From Ostrinia nubilalis (Eukaryota; Arthropoda; Insecta; Lepidoptera; Crambidae): a DNA stretch of 64,000 nt. The stretch is taken from positions 2,487,501 to 2,551,500 of the forward strand of contig NC_087093.1 of the NCBI RefSeq assembly GCF_963855985.1. Reading direction: 5' to 3'. This document shows, one piece after another, positions 54,013 through 64,000 of the stretch; the first letter of the stretch is position 1; each line of letters begins with the position of its first letter. A model generated the notes under the pieces. The model did no database searches and was not told where the DNA came from. It saw nothing but the letters and a program-made list of their open reading frames with translations. The translations under genes were made by a program, and so were the position numbers.

Positions 54013-55620
54013 TGTGCCGTGTGGGGACGGCCATAAATAATAGGTACTCTTCCCCACCGCCAACAGGAGTCGTGTCGTAAGAGGCGACAAAAAGCCCTGC
54101 AGCGCCGGACAGGCAGCAGTGTCACGTGCGAAACCTTAAAAAAACACTCCCCCCCTCTATATTATGGTTGGGCCCAGTCCCAGGCGGCCCCCCTATCCCG
54201 GAGGGTGCTAAGAATCACCGGATAATGCCAGGCTACCAACTCCGACGACCTCTGGCCAATTTTTAACACTCGCACACTGACATGAGGCTCGCCGAACTCG
54301 AGGGAGAACTGAGCAGGTTGCGGTGGGATATCGTAGGATTATGTGAACGCCGAAGAGAGGGGGAGGACACCATAATCCTCAAATCTGGAAATCTGCTCTA
54401 TTTCCGGGAGGGCGACCAGCAGTCCTGGGGTGGTGTCGGGTTTATCGTCCACAAGTCCCTTGTCAACAACGCGGTCCAGATCGAGAGTGTTTCGGCGAGG
54501 GTAGCGTACCTTATACTCAGAATCACCAAACGGTATTGGCTGAAGGTCATACAGGTAAACGCACCGACCACGGAACAGCCCGACGACGAAGTGGAGAATA
54601 TGTACATATGAGAAAAGATCCGCTCTGCTGCTGCGCTCCGCCCAGCGCCCTTCCAACTAAAACCCGAAAGCATTCAGCTCAAGTTGCAAAATAGTTTCGA
54701 ATGCCTAGGAGACTGAGAAAATGTGGACGAATACAATGACAGGTTTGTAGAAATTGTCCAAACGACCAGTAGTGTGGAGAATTGGGTCTAAGTTCTTTAA
54801 AACCCGTCGTTAAAAAGGAACCAAAAAGATCTCTGACCTCACCAATAAACTTAACGGAAGAGAGACGAAACTTGGTTCTGCAGTCCTCTGAAGATGTTGC
54901 TCACTTAACAGACAGATCTCCAAGTCTTTGACTCGCGACCTACGCCAATTTAATACAGACCGTATAAAAGAAGCGATTGAGCGTAACAAGAGCTCTGAAG
55001 TATTCGCAAGAGATCTGCCTATTGGCCAAAGCCTACAAACCAAGGTGAAGACCGAGGATGGCAGAGACATCTCGTTGGGGCCTGAGTTATTGGAAGAGGT
55101 TGAGAAGTTCTACGGACGGAAGATACGGAACGTACGGAAGTTGTACGTACACCTGTCACAAATCTAGCCGAAGACCCAAGAGCTAGATTGACCCAACACT
55201 GGAATCACGGCTGGGCTTCTGAAAGGAACGCCGGTACTATAGGTTCTTCAGAAGCTGTTTTATTCCGTCATCCTCGAGGAAAAACGCCTACGGCATGGCA
55301 CAGAAGTGTGGTGACACTCTTCTTCAAAAAAGGCGACAAAACTTTGTTAAAGGATTATAGACCCATCTCACTTCTGAGCCATGTCTACAAGCTGTGGGTC
55401 TAGACAAAGTGCAAATTATAATCGCAAACCAGTCGAAAAGTGGTCGAAAAGCCCCTTTTTTGTATAGAGTTTTGACGGATTCGATTTTCGATTCGATTAG
55501 ATTCGTTTTGTCTAGGGGGGCTGTTTTCGAGAGTCATCACGAATCGTCTCATTCATGATCTGTCAACGTCATTATTTCGTTTCGAAGAACAGGCTAAGGT
55601 CATAGATCATACTGCCTCGT
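54013..55620 (+). pseudogene. RTE LINE 5' part: endonuclease and start of reverse transcriptase, broken
   Basis: A leader (GTGCCGTGTGGGGACGGCC, TCGTAAGAGGCGAC) precedes an open frame at 54282-54611 with LRWDIVGLCE, GNLLYFREGDQQSWGGVGF and IVHKSL, the AP-endonuclease-like domain that nicks target DNA. It is truncated by a stop at YI. Pieces of the linker follow at 54928-55167 ([37 protein letters not shown]), then the reverse transcriptase entrance [20 protein letters not shown] and [13 protein letters not shown] (55290-55394). The frame resumes as FSRVITNRLIHD after a 125-bp insertion. Many stops and frameshifts; a dead copy lacking the 3' half. Confidence 0.85.
55395..55519. mobile_element. 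125-bp element inside the RTE copy, GCTG duplication
   Basis: The RTE reading AAGCTG then TTTTCGAGAGTC is split. GCTG occurs at 55391-55394 and again at 55520-55523, consistent with a short target-site duplication. The insert's ends, GGTCTAGACAAAG and GTTTTGTCTAGG, are inverted. Confidence 0.75.
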
Positions 55621-56319
55621 CTCATCTCTTTATTTTTTCTTGAGTAGAGTTTTAAAATGCATAAATTTATTATTCAAATCATTTTATGTTAAAGGTACCA
55701 ACGCAACGATAAGAACGGATTTTTTATTTTTAAATAAAGCTTAATTTTAACACTATTAAGAACTATGCTAAGTACATGGATCTTTTATTTTCGTGTAAAT
55801 ACTGCGGAAATTTGCGAGAATAAGAACTATGCTATATGGTTCCTTCAAGACTAACCTAATTTGCTTATTCAAACAAGAACAAAACTCTTTGGTTCTGTTT
55901 ATTTATAAAAAAATTGTAACTATTTTTGCTAAATGGAACCAACCAACATTGGTTCTGGTTTGCATAATTAGTTTAATTAAGTGTTTAGGTACCATGCTGT
56001 TTAGTTCTTTATAGTTTTTTAAAAGTTGGCCAAAGTGGGTTGGTTCCGCAAGTGACAGTGCTGTATCTCTGTTGTTAGTCGTTGTAAAGGAACCAAAATT
56101 TTTTACAAGATAGAATGCGTTATTTGAGCGCCATCTATGTACTTAACTCAATTTCACTCAAACTGTGGGTTGGTTCCCGTTTGCATAAATGGGTCCAATT
56201 GTGATTTAGCATCGGGTTTGATGCGATAAACTTATCGGGCTCCCAGTTACGGCCGAACACGAAAGCTGGCACCACACGTTGGCTCCAATGTTGGTTCTAA
56301 TGTCGAAAATAGTGATGTG

Positions 56320-56584
56320 ATCACCAATCGTTGGGAAAACCAAAGCAACTGAAATAGCTCGCAGAATTGTCAAACTTAAGTGGCAGTAGGCGGGGCACAT
56401 AGCTTATAGAGCTGATGGCATTTGAAGCAGAAAAGTTGAGTGGTGGCCATGGGCCGGAAGACGTAGTGTTTGCAAGCTTTCTGGGTGGGCCAACAATCAT
56501 GTACCTGGATGGGGGCAGCGCAATTGTTGTGGAAATCCTTGGAGAAGGCCTTTGTCCAGCAGTAGACGTCATTTGGCTGAAACG
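56320..56584 (+). mobile_element. RTE LINE C-terminal fragment
   Basis: AATTGTCAAACTTAAGTGGC, GGTGGGCCAACAATCATGTA, TTGTGGAAATCCTTGGAGAA and GCAGTAGACGTCATTTGGCT encode degraded versions of IVKLKWQWAGHIA, PPTRWTDD and QQWTSFG. Minus-strand frames here (56321-56729) are shadows. Confidence 0.75.
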
Positions 56585-57479
56585 ATCGTACGAACCGTTT
56601 TTGGGAAAAGCTATTTTCTAGAACTACACGTTGGACGAATGGTGTTGGGACCAACATTGGTGCCAATGTGTGTAACCGGCTGAAAGCCATGTTTTCGTGA
56701 ACGAGGCTCAAACCGCTTAATGTCTGCACCTAATTTGTTAATAGTGATTGATGCTCGCTAAATGAATGGCGCTGATGGATTTTGTCGAATGATTATATGG
56801 AAATGTGTTCGAGTGTTGAAAGTCATTTGTGTGGATCTAATGCGTTAATTTGGTGTTTCATACTTTTGAAATTTAAATGGTTGATTATTCATTTGAAAGC
56901 ATGTGGAATTGATTTGGATTAATGCTCTAGAAACGGTTCAGTAAACTTCAGCAGTAGCGAATAAATAAATTTAAAAATGAAATACTTCAAAGTATTAATA
57001 TAATTGCACCTTTTAGGAGTAAGGATTTGGAATTCAGGTATTTTTTAATTGAAATTCGTCTTAGATGTTGATTGAGGATCACCTTTTTAACCAAATAATT
57101 AATTCTGTCCATAAATACAAACCCTGCTCTAACAAGCACATTAAAAGAAAATACTCATAAATATCTTCCGCCACCATACAAATTACGCTGTTTAATTTCG
57201 TCCACGCAAATGACATTTTACGAGTGTGAAGTTATCTGCTCATTAGAGGCGTATTATTCATCACGAGTGTGGTCATAACCCAGGTAATACAGCCAGCCCA
57301 AAGTAATTAAAGTCGCAGGAGTTCATTTTATTTTGTGGTTAAAGTTAAACTCTATAATTTTTATAGAAATTAAATGGGTTTGATACTTTTTTATGATAAA
57401 ATATGGAGTCTCTTTGTTTCATAAAACTGACCGGTTTATGTAGATACATTCGATTTAAGAAACAATAGAATCAAGTTAA
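56585..57479. other. Unrecognised AT-rich DNA
   Basis: No gene or known repeat recognised. Confidence 0.35.
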
Positions 57480-57702
57480 GGTAAACCGACAGTTATTGGA
57501 CGCTGCCAATCATTGGACAAAACGCCCTTTGAATGTCCATAAAATGAATGAATACTTATTCCTTCAAATGCGAATTACAACTTAACGCCCTTTTAACTCC
57601 ATCAGTCGGAATCTCTTAGTTGTTGAAATAGAAATCCTATTTTTAATTCAATAAATAACTGTCCAATAACTCCATTAAGTGTCCAATGACTGGCAGTTTA
57701 CC
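57480..57702 (+). mobile_element. GGTAAACCGACAGTTATTGG MITE, complete
   Basis: GGTAAACCGACAGTTATTGG and CCAATGACTGGCAGTTTACC are inverted termini. GTCCAATGACTGG-like motifs repeat just inside both ends. The opposite-orientation relative is at 34691. Confidence 0.85.
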
Positions 57703-57834
57703 GTATATTAGTCTGTGTTAAATTTTACTCAATTAGAGCTAAAGTATACGATGCGTTGTGGCGCCACACCACCGCATAGATGTACGAGTACGCCACAGAT
57801 ATCATTCTATTTCTTTCTATGTAAAGCCGGGTCT

Positions 57835-57981
57835 GGACTCGTCTGGACGAGTGTAACGCGTAATGGAATGTATCGTGTAATGTAATGGAAATAGTAATAT
57901 TTGTAGTGCCATTCACACTTAAAATTCGTGTTAAATTACACGGTAGATTACATTACACATTATACCATTCTGGACCCGGCA
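57835..57981. mobile_element. GCCGGGTCTGGA MITE
   Basis: AGCCGGGTCTGGA on the left mirrors TTCTGGACCCGGC on the right. The interior is itself palindromic (GTGTAATGTAATGG against GATTACATTACACATT). Confidence 0.75.
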
Positions 57982-59635
57982 GAAGACGACGCAGCGATAT
58001 CGCTCCGGAGTGACACCGCCGCCGCAACGTATAGTGCTTTGGCTCTGAATGTGTATAAAATGACATAAAATGAAATTATAAGCTAGCTGTTCTTTTTGAG
58101 CTGTGGATACAGACATATCGCGTTGGACGCGCTAAGTGATTCATTGTAATAGCCGTTGACGGGCGTTTTAGTGAAAAACCTCGTGTTTTATTGCGACACA
58201 TTACTACTAATTATAAAACAATTTAGTGAACTGATGACGTAGAAACGACAACAGTTTTTGGAAAAAGAAGTTCGGGGTAAAATTTGTTTTAAGTCTATAT
58301 ACTATCTATATACTTTAAAGACTTGTAATATAAGTTTACGCTTAGCCGGGCTAGAATGTACACGGTACACCATGATAAAATGTAATCGACTTTAGACGAC
58401 AAATGGGCTTATCGTGAAATATCGATAAAATGCCTCGTTAAAAGTTTATCGTGATTTGCAACCTAAGTCTACTAGTCTTGGTTTTAAAATAAATTTGAAC
58501 AGTTGAAGCCAAAATACATAAAATTTACTGAACAACACTCCACCGTTGCTCTGAAATAATCATCATTACCCTGAATATTAATCCCTTTAATGGTATAATT
58601 GCTACAACAAATAAATAATATATCATAAACTAGAGCAACGACATAAAATTACCTTAATACAGCCATTTACAGCGTAAAAATACAAGCGTTTATTTTAAAA
58701 CGCTTAAGCCAACTATAATTGCGAGCGCAAATGAAGCGGTATTAATTTATATTAAATTGGCATGCCAATTATACTTTCAATAGTTAAAAATGTATGGAAA
58801 ATATGAATACGTGGAAATGGTATTTATGTGATTTTCTGTATTGTATGTTGATTTATTTATTCTTTTAACACAATCTACGTCAGAAAATTTACGGAGGTGC
58901 ATTGATAGTGATTATTAGTAAAGCTATTTGGTACCAGTTAATTTTAATTTAATACTTTATTGGTTAGACAGCTAGAGTTACGTGTGATAAAAGTTTCTGA
59001 AACTTTGTAAGAACTGGTGAATCTATATACGAATCTTGCAAGTTCTAAGAATTTCTAAGAACTAAGAAGTGTACCTGAACTTGTTTGATTTTTTTGTCAG
59101 TAATGCCTCTTATACACCAGAACTACAACACAATATGTAGCCGCACTCTTGATAAATAGGTACCTATTACATTAATCTAAATTATGAACATCAATTTTCA
59201 AACTCTACCTGGTTCCTTTAAAGATTTGGCATATGTTTAACATTCGGTACACGGTATCGGACGGACGGACAAATATTTATTCTAAAATTAGTTTCAAGAT
59301 GTAATGTTACATTAGAGAAATGAGATCATGACCGACTTTCGTTGGCTAGTTAAAGTTTTATGATTTCTTTTAACTTACGCGTTTCCATTGCGTAATGTAC
59401 GATACGAAAATCAAATGATATAAGAAAAACTATCTAAGTTAAGAAGTAAACTTATAGATAGACTATTCCGTAATTTCACACAATTGGCTATACTTAATTA
59501 ACACTCAAAATGGATTAGTAATGAACATTATGAATGGAAAAGCTAAGTTCAATAGCTAATTATGTTCCAGGCAAACTAAATTGACTGCTTTCTTTATAAA
59601 CACTACAATACGTATGAGTTTTCAACATAATACCT
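57982..59635. other. Unrecognised DNA
   Basis: A CpG-bearing patch at 57985-58030 has no ORF of note. The rest is AT-rich with no gene recognised. Confidence 0.35.
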
Positions 59636-59715
59636 CACTTCCAACCGGCCAATCTGAAAATCATTGGTGTTCTTTGTCCAGCAGTGGACATCTTGTAGTT
59701 AAAGCGATGATGAAA
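59636..59715 (+). mobile_element. RTE LINE tail fragment, degraded
   Basis: CACTTCCAACCGGCCAATCT, TTTGTCCAGCAGTGGACATC and AAAGCGATGATGAAA follow the RTE 3' end with many substitutions. Confidence 0.65.
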
Positions 59716-60945
59716 TCACAAAAAGTAAGGCCGTGGCTCATCGTATATTGAAATCCTAAAAACGTAGATAAATGCTTAATCAACAAAAATATTTTTTTTT
59801 AGATAAAATATATCTAAAGATATCGTCAAACCATCGACAGTGGAAACACACCACTATTCGCGTGCCGTACAGCGATAAAGTTTTAAATATTTACAAGGGG
59901 TCATCTCGATGCGGCCGGCCAGTTGAAGTTGAAATAGATTGATGCTAGGCATGGGATAATCTTGCGGTGAAGATCAATAAAACGAAAGAACACAACAATA
60001 GGTCTGGCAAAACTCGACCGCCTTGTTAAATGAGTTGGAAATAATCATTACAGAAGCTACGTTTAAATACAATATACTTGAACTGACTCAAAATTAGTTT
60101 AGACATAGTTACAGTGGAAGGTTTATGTAATTAGGTAGGACTGGTTATTATTACACTTAATTGGCTGATTATTAAATGAAAGGAACCTTGGAGTGTTTTC
60201 CTTTTGTTACAAAAAAGGTAGGCCGGTAAAATTTTGTCTAGTTTTCATTGTAAACAAGCTTGCCTTAGTTTCGTTATCACAGCTAGATAGTTTAGCTCTA
60301 GCTGTCTGTGACTTCTTCATGAACAAACATGATATCAAGACAATGTTTTTCAACAAAAATAGAAAAGCCTTAAAAAGAAGGAATGTAATGGATAAGACTG
60401 TCCTCTTAAAAGGATAAGAAAAAGGAAAGAATGAAATGTTACATAATTTTTATATGAGCAATAATTACAAATTAACTTAATATCTGCTAACGGTCTTTTT
60501 ATTATACCTATGTTATTATGTACTTACTTGTTAGGTAGTAACTTAAGTCTTTACCGATTTCGTAGTACAAGTATCTACCTATTTACCTCAAAGAAAATTG
60601 CAAGCCCCCGCTAGTTGGCTAACGAGTCTTCGAAGTTGCGTAGAGATACGCGTTCAACTTCATTATGTATTTAGATTCACTTAATATTCCCCCCTTCCTT
60701 GGGGCTGTTTAGAAACTTGACAACTCTTAGACAATTACTGAACCCTGCATATTATTCAGGACCAAGTAACTCTGTCAAGATGTCCTTGGGACTTGCTAAT
60801 TTGATAACCGACTTAAAACTAACATGTACTTTGTTTAAGCTGAATCTACTTATGAGTTACTATTTAAGTTTATATTGTGTAGGCTTGTTGAGTCTTAATT
60901 TTTATTTAGTTTAAAACTGAAAACCTAGATGAATACTTTTAAACT
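59716..60945. other. Unrecognised AT-rich DNA
   Basis: Frames of 71-74 codons at 60193 and 60699 show no domain and are not supported as genes. Confidence 0.35.
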
Positions 60946-61216
60946 ATACAGAGTGTTAGGTAAATGGGTATATGAGCCGACACTAGCCCATGTTAACATG
61001 GTCATATAAATGGTATGGTGAAGTCAGAAAATTGATATCTTCATTTTAATTATTTTAATTTTTACACAAATCGGATTTTATTAAATTTATTTTGTAATGA
61101 AAATTATAAAAAATAAAATCATGATATCAAATTTCTGACTTCACCATACCATTTATATGCCTATGTTAACATGGGCTAGTGTCGGCTCATATACCCATTT
61201 ACCTAACACCCTGTAT
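60946..61216. mobile_element. TACAGGGTGTTAGGTAAA MITE, complete foldback
   Basis: Arms of ~92 bp: the left starts TATACAGAGTGTTAGGTAAA and the right ends TTTACCTAACACCCTGTATA. Both contain GAGCCGACACTAGCCCATGT or its complement and nearly match throughout. A deletion derivative is at 38045. Confidence 0.92.
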
Positions 61217-61237
61217 AATATTATTATGCTTACCATT

Positions 61238-61515
61238 GTCGGCCGTTTGGTGTAGTGGTTCAGAACGGACTACTATGCCGAGAGGTCCCGGGTTCGATTC
61301 CCGGCCGGGCAGAAATTGAAATGATGAATTTTAATTTCTGTGACGGGTCTGGGTGTGACTATGTATAATATTTATGTATTTAAAAAAAAAAAAAGTATAT
61401 AAGTAGTATATCCGTTAAGCTAGCACCCATAACACAAGCATTAAGTTGCTTACTTTGGGGCTAGCTGGCGCTGTGTGAAATTGTCCAAAGATTTATTATT
61501 TATTTATTATTATTC
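61238..61515 (+). mobile_element. tRNA-derived SINE
   Basis: The head has an RNA polymerase III box A (TGGTGTAGTGG, 61248-61258) and box B (GGTTCGATTCC, 61291-61301) with a CCCGGG/CCCGG T-arm. It is followed by a non-tRNA body (TGACGGGTCTGGGTGTGACT, an A run, TAGCACCCATAACACAAGC) and a tail of TTATTTATTATT. The acceptor and anticodon stems do not pair well, so this is a SINE head and not a working tRNA. The body matches a lepidopteran SINE family by recollection. Confidence 0.85.
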
Positions 61516-62130
61516 ATTCTACTATTATTACATCTCACCTATTACTGAACTTGACCTTCACCGGTTTTTATTGGCGGTAAAATTGTAGATCCTGGCTACT
61601 CAGGAGTTTTAGTGATATGAACGAGAGGTGGGAATAATCCCGTATTACAGAACTTTTAAATAAATGTATTGTAATCCAAGATCAATGGAAGTTCAATCCA
61701 TGGTTATTTCGTTCAAATTACGAATTTGGATTGTGATATCTCTGCCTTTATAAAAACAATAACAATTTCTTTTGTCAGCAAAAGGAAATTAAAATTGTCA
61801 TCTCGTAAATATGCCGGACAAATGCCGATATAAAAATTAAATTAATCGCAACGATAAAATAAATGCGGAATGCGCGAAATGGAAACGATAAAAGTATATG
61901 CTTTTACGGAAAAATAAATAATCCCGATGAATTATCGAGCTGCATACGGTGCGTAATTGTTTCCGAAACTAAGACGTGTAATGAATTGTGCACTTTTCGA
62001 GCGCTTGTAAATCAAAAAGTCGAATGAATTGGCTACGGTTTCGAGTCGAAATACTCGTACGTTATCGGAAAACCGATGGCATTTTGCATATACCACGGCT
62101 GGGGAATCGGGTAGATATTGTTACAAACCT
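61516..62130. other. Unrecognised DNA
   Basis: No gene recognised. Confidence 0.35.
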
Positions 62131-62314
62131 TTAGGCTGGTTGGAGTCACGCTGACGCACGCTGACCGTCAGCGCTGACAGCCAAATATGTATGAAGCGTC
62201 GGCGCCGAGCGATCAGCGTCACTCAGGAACGTTCCCTTCAATTACATACATATTATTGATCTGTCAGCGCCGACAATCAGCGTGCGGTCAGCGCGACTCT
62301 AAAACCAGTCTTAA
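62131..62314. mobile_element. MITE with ~50-bp CpG-rich TIRs
   Basis: TTAGGCTGGTTGGAGTCACG, CGCACGCTGACC and GTCAGCGCTGACAG are mirrored by CTGTCAGCGCCGACAATCAG, CGTGCGGTCAGCGCGACTCT and AACCAGTCTTA. The repeated GTCAGCG motif gives several ways to fold. The frame at 62187 is a shadow. Confidence 0.85.
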
Positions 62315-62870
62315 ACAATTCAATCTACCTACTATGTATGAGTATATGCGAGTAAGTAAGTATACAGTAGTTTTCCTAACAAATATGGAATTATTAATTA
62401 ATTGCATTAAGCTCGCCTTATTATGTACCAACTTTGTGGCATTTGTATAAATAAATAAGCTATCCGAAAAAAAATCTCATTCTTGATTAATTGTTAAAGT
62501 GAAAGTATAATTTAAATTTGAATTATTTAATATTGATTTCTTCAACATTACATTAATCAAACTACTCGTAAGATACTTATTACTTATAATTAAAACTGCC
62601 TAAATATTTATTCAATGAAGAGATTCATCTAATGAAATAATTTAAAATTGAAATCAGTCCAAATCCTCAGATCCCACAGTTTATGAATAAACAATGTTTC
62701 CACAAACAAGTTTTTTGCCAGAACTAATGAAAATTTGATATTTTGCGATGACAGTCCCGAGCTGTGATCGAGACATTGTTGTGACACACAGCCGCGAGAA
62801 ATGCAAAGCATTATGTGACGGAGTGAAACGTTTCGAAATTTTCCACTGCCAGAAGTTCATATAGGTAGGT

Positions 62871-62966
62871 TAGTACATTCAACGTCAAATAGTACACGTC
62901 TTTTTTACAATTGGAATAATTTGACCACTTTGGGTGTCCCGAACTATTTGACGCTGCTGTACTTAA
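62871..62966. mobile_element. Small inverted-repeat element, CGTCAAATAGT ends
   Basis: TAGTACATTCAACGTCAAATAGT-like left end and ACTATTTGACGCTGCTGTAC right end are imperfect inverted repeats 40 bp apart. Confidence 0.55.
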
Positions 62967-62975
62967 TTTATCTAT

Positions 62976-63165
62976 CTATCTATGTCAGCCTTTGGGTTCG
63001 CCTTCGAACATAGGCCTCCTCTTCAACCCTCCACCGACTTCTGTTCCTGGCCACACGCATCCAGTTCACACCAGCCTGCTGCCGGATATCGTCTGTCCAT
63101 CGTTTTGGCGGTCTTCCCCTGCCGCGGGTGTTGTTGCGGGGTCTCCATTAAACTAAATAACTGTC
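62976..63165 (-). mobile_element. RTE-type LINE C-terminal fragment, second lineage
   Basis: On the minus strand it reads GRGRPPKRWTDDI, AGVNWMRVARNRSRWR and EEAYVRRRTQRL, the C-terminus of an RTE-type protein from a different lineage than the AEQQWTS-type copies above. TATCTATCTATC at 62969-62980 is a likely remnant of its short tail repeat. Confidence 0.8.
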
Positions 63166-63803
63166 AAAAAATAAGTTTTAAGTAACATCATCATCAGATC
63201 TGTCTCTACTGCAGATAAGATCTCCTACGAGTATCTAGTGAAGAGACAGTTACAGAACGTCATCTAGACATCATGCGCGAACTCTGTATAAAAATACTCA
63301 ACTTGTAAAACTAATATAACAAGTAGGTAGAACTGTTATAAAACCCATCTATGAATTCAAACATGATCTTAAATTAAATTAATTAAAGCTACCAGCTACA
63401 GTGCATGATTGAGTGAAACAAAACAGTGCAATATCTACATAACTCTTTCGACAACATCTTACTCGCTAGCGTTGACAGCCGTGTGTCTTATCGGCAAGGC
63501 ATGCGCCCTATTCTATCACTAAATTATTCATAGCCTAAGGCTCTAAGCACTAGCCAGCTCGCTAGTCAGTGCGATCTCACCTTGACCAAGCATTCCTATT
63601 ATGCCAAGATAAACACAGGACAATCTCGGTGGAGGCAATGAGATTTTGTTGAACGAAAAAAGAAAGGATTTTTGTTGCAAAAGAGTTTCTATCACAACTT
63701 TTTAAGGGCCTTTCCCACGGAGATATTCCGGAACAGTTTTTTGCAGGATCCTGTTTAGTAGTACGAAGTAACATGCGGTTTGCAGTGGCCCGCTACAAAC
63801 TAG
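63166..63803. other. Unrecognised DNA
   Basis: No gene recognised; short minus frames near 63577-63774 have no domain. Confidence 0.35.
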
Positions 63804-63926
63804 GCCTCGATTACGCTAATTTTTAACGTATCTAATACAGACGAGATTCTGCGATACGATTGGTCAAAACAGCTGACGTCAGCTGATTTTACCAATTGAG
63901 ACGTTAAAAAATAGCGTAATCGGGGC
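63804..63926. mobile_element. GCCTCGATTACGCTAATTTT MITE
   Basis: GCCTCGATTACGCTAATTTT with TAACGT (63804) mirrors ACGTTAAAAAATAGCGTAAT with CGGGGC (63901-63926), ~26-bp TIRs. The centre holds the palindrome CAGCTGACGTCAGCTG. Confidence 0.88.
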
Positions 63927-64000
63927 ACTGATCCGTTCGAATTTGGAATTCGAATATCAAACACACTTGTATATTCAGGACTCTTGTAATGCAAGACCCT

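Larger units (their letters stand above)
53347..56200. mobile_element. 2.85-kb TIR element interrupted by an RTE copy
   Basis: AATTGGACCCATTTATGCAA begins a 38-bp arm (53347-53384) matched in reverse complement by 56163-56200 with two mismatches. Near both ends the phrases GGTTGGTTC, GTTCCTTCTTGCAAAA and GGAACCAACCAACATTGG recur in both orientations. Inside, a minus-strand coding relic (53735-54000) is followed by an RTE fragment (54013-55620). The TIR and motif-cluster layout suggests a DNA transposon of unrecognised family. Confidence 0.7.

Noticed and set aside
61241..61311. Functional tRNA gene
   Set aside because: Boxes A and B are good, but the acceptor and anticodon stems pair poorly and a SINE body and tail follow directly.

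Overview
The window reads as intergenic, transposon-saturated DNA from a moth or butterfly (Lepidoptera). It is AT-rich, with no bacterial-style gene packing and no intact host gene that I can support. The organism call rests on repeat families I recognise as typical of lepidopteran genomes: RTE-type LINE 3' ends with (GAT)n tails, elements starting AACCGACTTCAAAAAAGGAGG, repeats carrying CCCGCGACTTCGTACGCG, tRNA-derived SINEs with TTATTTATT tails, and MITEs carrying TTTGACAAACGTCAAAAATC. These family assignments come from memory and were not checked against a library.

Layout. 1-750: end of a TTCAACCGACTTC element and a 305-bp foldback hairpin. 750-6200: mostly unrecognised AT-rich DNA with small LINE and repeat pieces. 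6.2-9.4 kb: a local tandem array of 470-520 bp units with insertions and deletions between units. 9.4-13.1 kb: sparse repeats. 13.3-18.7 kb: a dense transposon nest holding hairpin motif clusters, a pogo-type transposase remnant that has lost its catalytic domain, a three-exon Myb/SANT-like pseudogene inside a candidate TIR pair, and a MITE with 35-bp perfect TIRs. 18.9-26.2 kb: MITEs, repeat pieces and one unexplained 98-codon ORF. 26.5-28.2 kb: a TTAA-flanked piggyBac-like element carrying a nested foldback element. 28.4-29.5 kb: a long element with internal repeats. 30.8-32.2 kb: an AT-rich element with degenerate TIRs and a GCAA microsatellite. 36.3-37.4 kb: a 5'-truncated RTE reverse transcriptase. 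37.4-38.6 kb: duplicated segments and a three-level nest of TIR elements. 38.9-45.2 kb: two ~76-bp inverted arms 6.2 kb apart, enclosing a GC-rich insert with its own inverted ends, inward-facing arrays of a TATCA/TTTACAC motif, and a LINE fragment with an RNase H domain. 45.2-46.1 kb: a CR1/Jockey-like reverse transcriptase fragment with a CA-repeat tail. 47.3-48.1 kb: second full copy of the foldback element. 50.2-51.6 kb: a 1.39-kb giant palindrome. 48.9-53.0 kb: three tiny RTE insertions with clear target-site duplications. 53.3-56.2 kb: a 2.85-kb TIR element interrupted by an RTE copy, which is itself interrupted by a 125-bp element. 56.2-64 kb: MITEs, a tRNA-derived SINE, LINE tails and unrecognised DNA.

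No genes work together here as a pathway. The biology is transposon insertion, nesting, truncation and hairpin formation. The best candidates for something undescribed are the 6.3-kb composite at 38.86-45.17 kb with its motif arrays and GC-rich insert, the giant palindrome at 50.2-51.6 kb, and the family of elements whose ends carry clusters of one short inverted motif.
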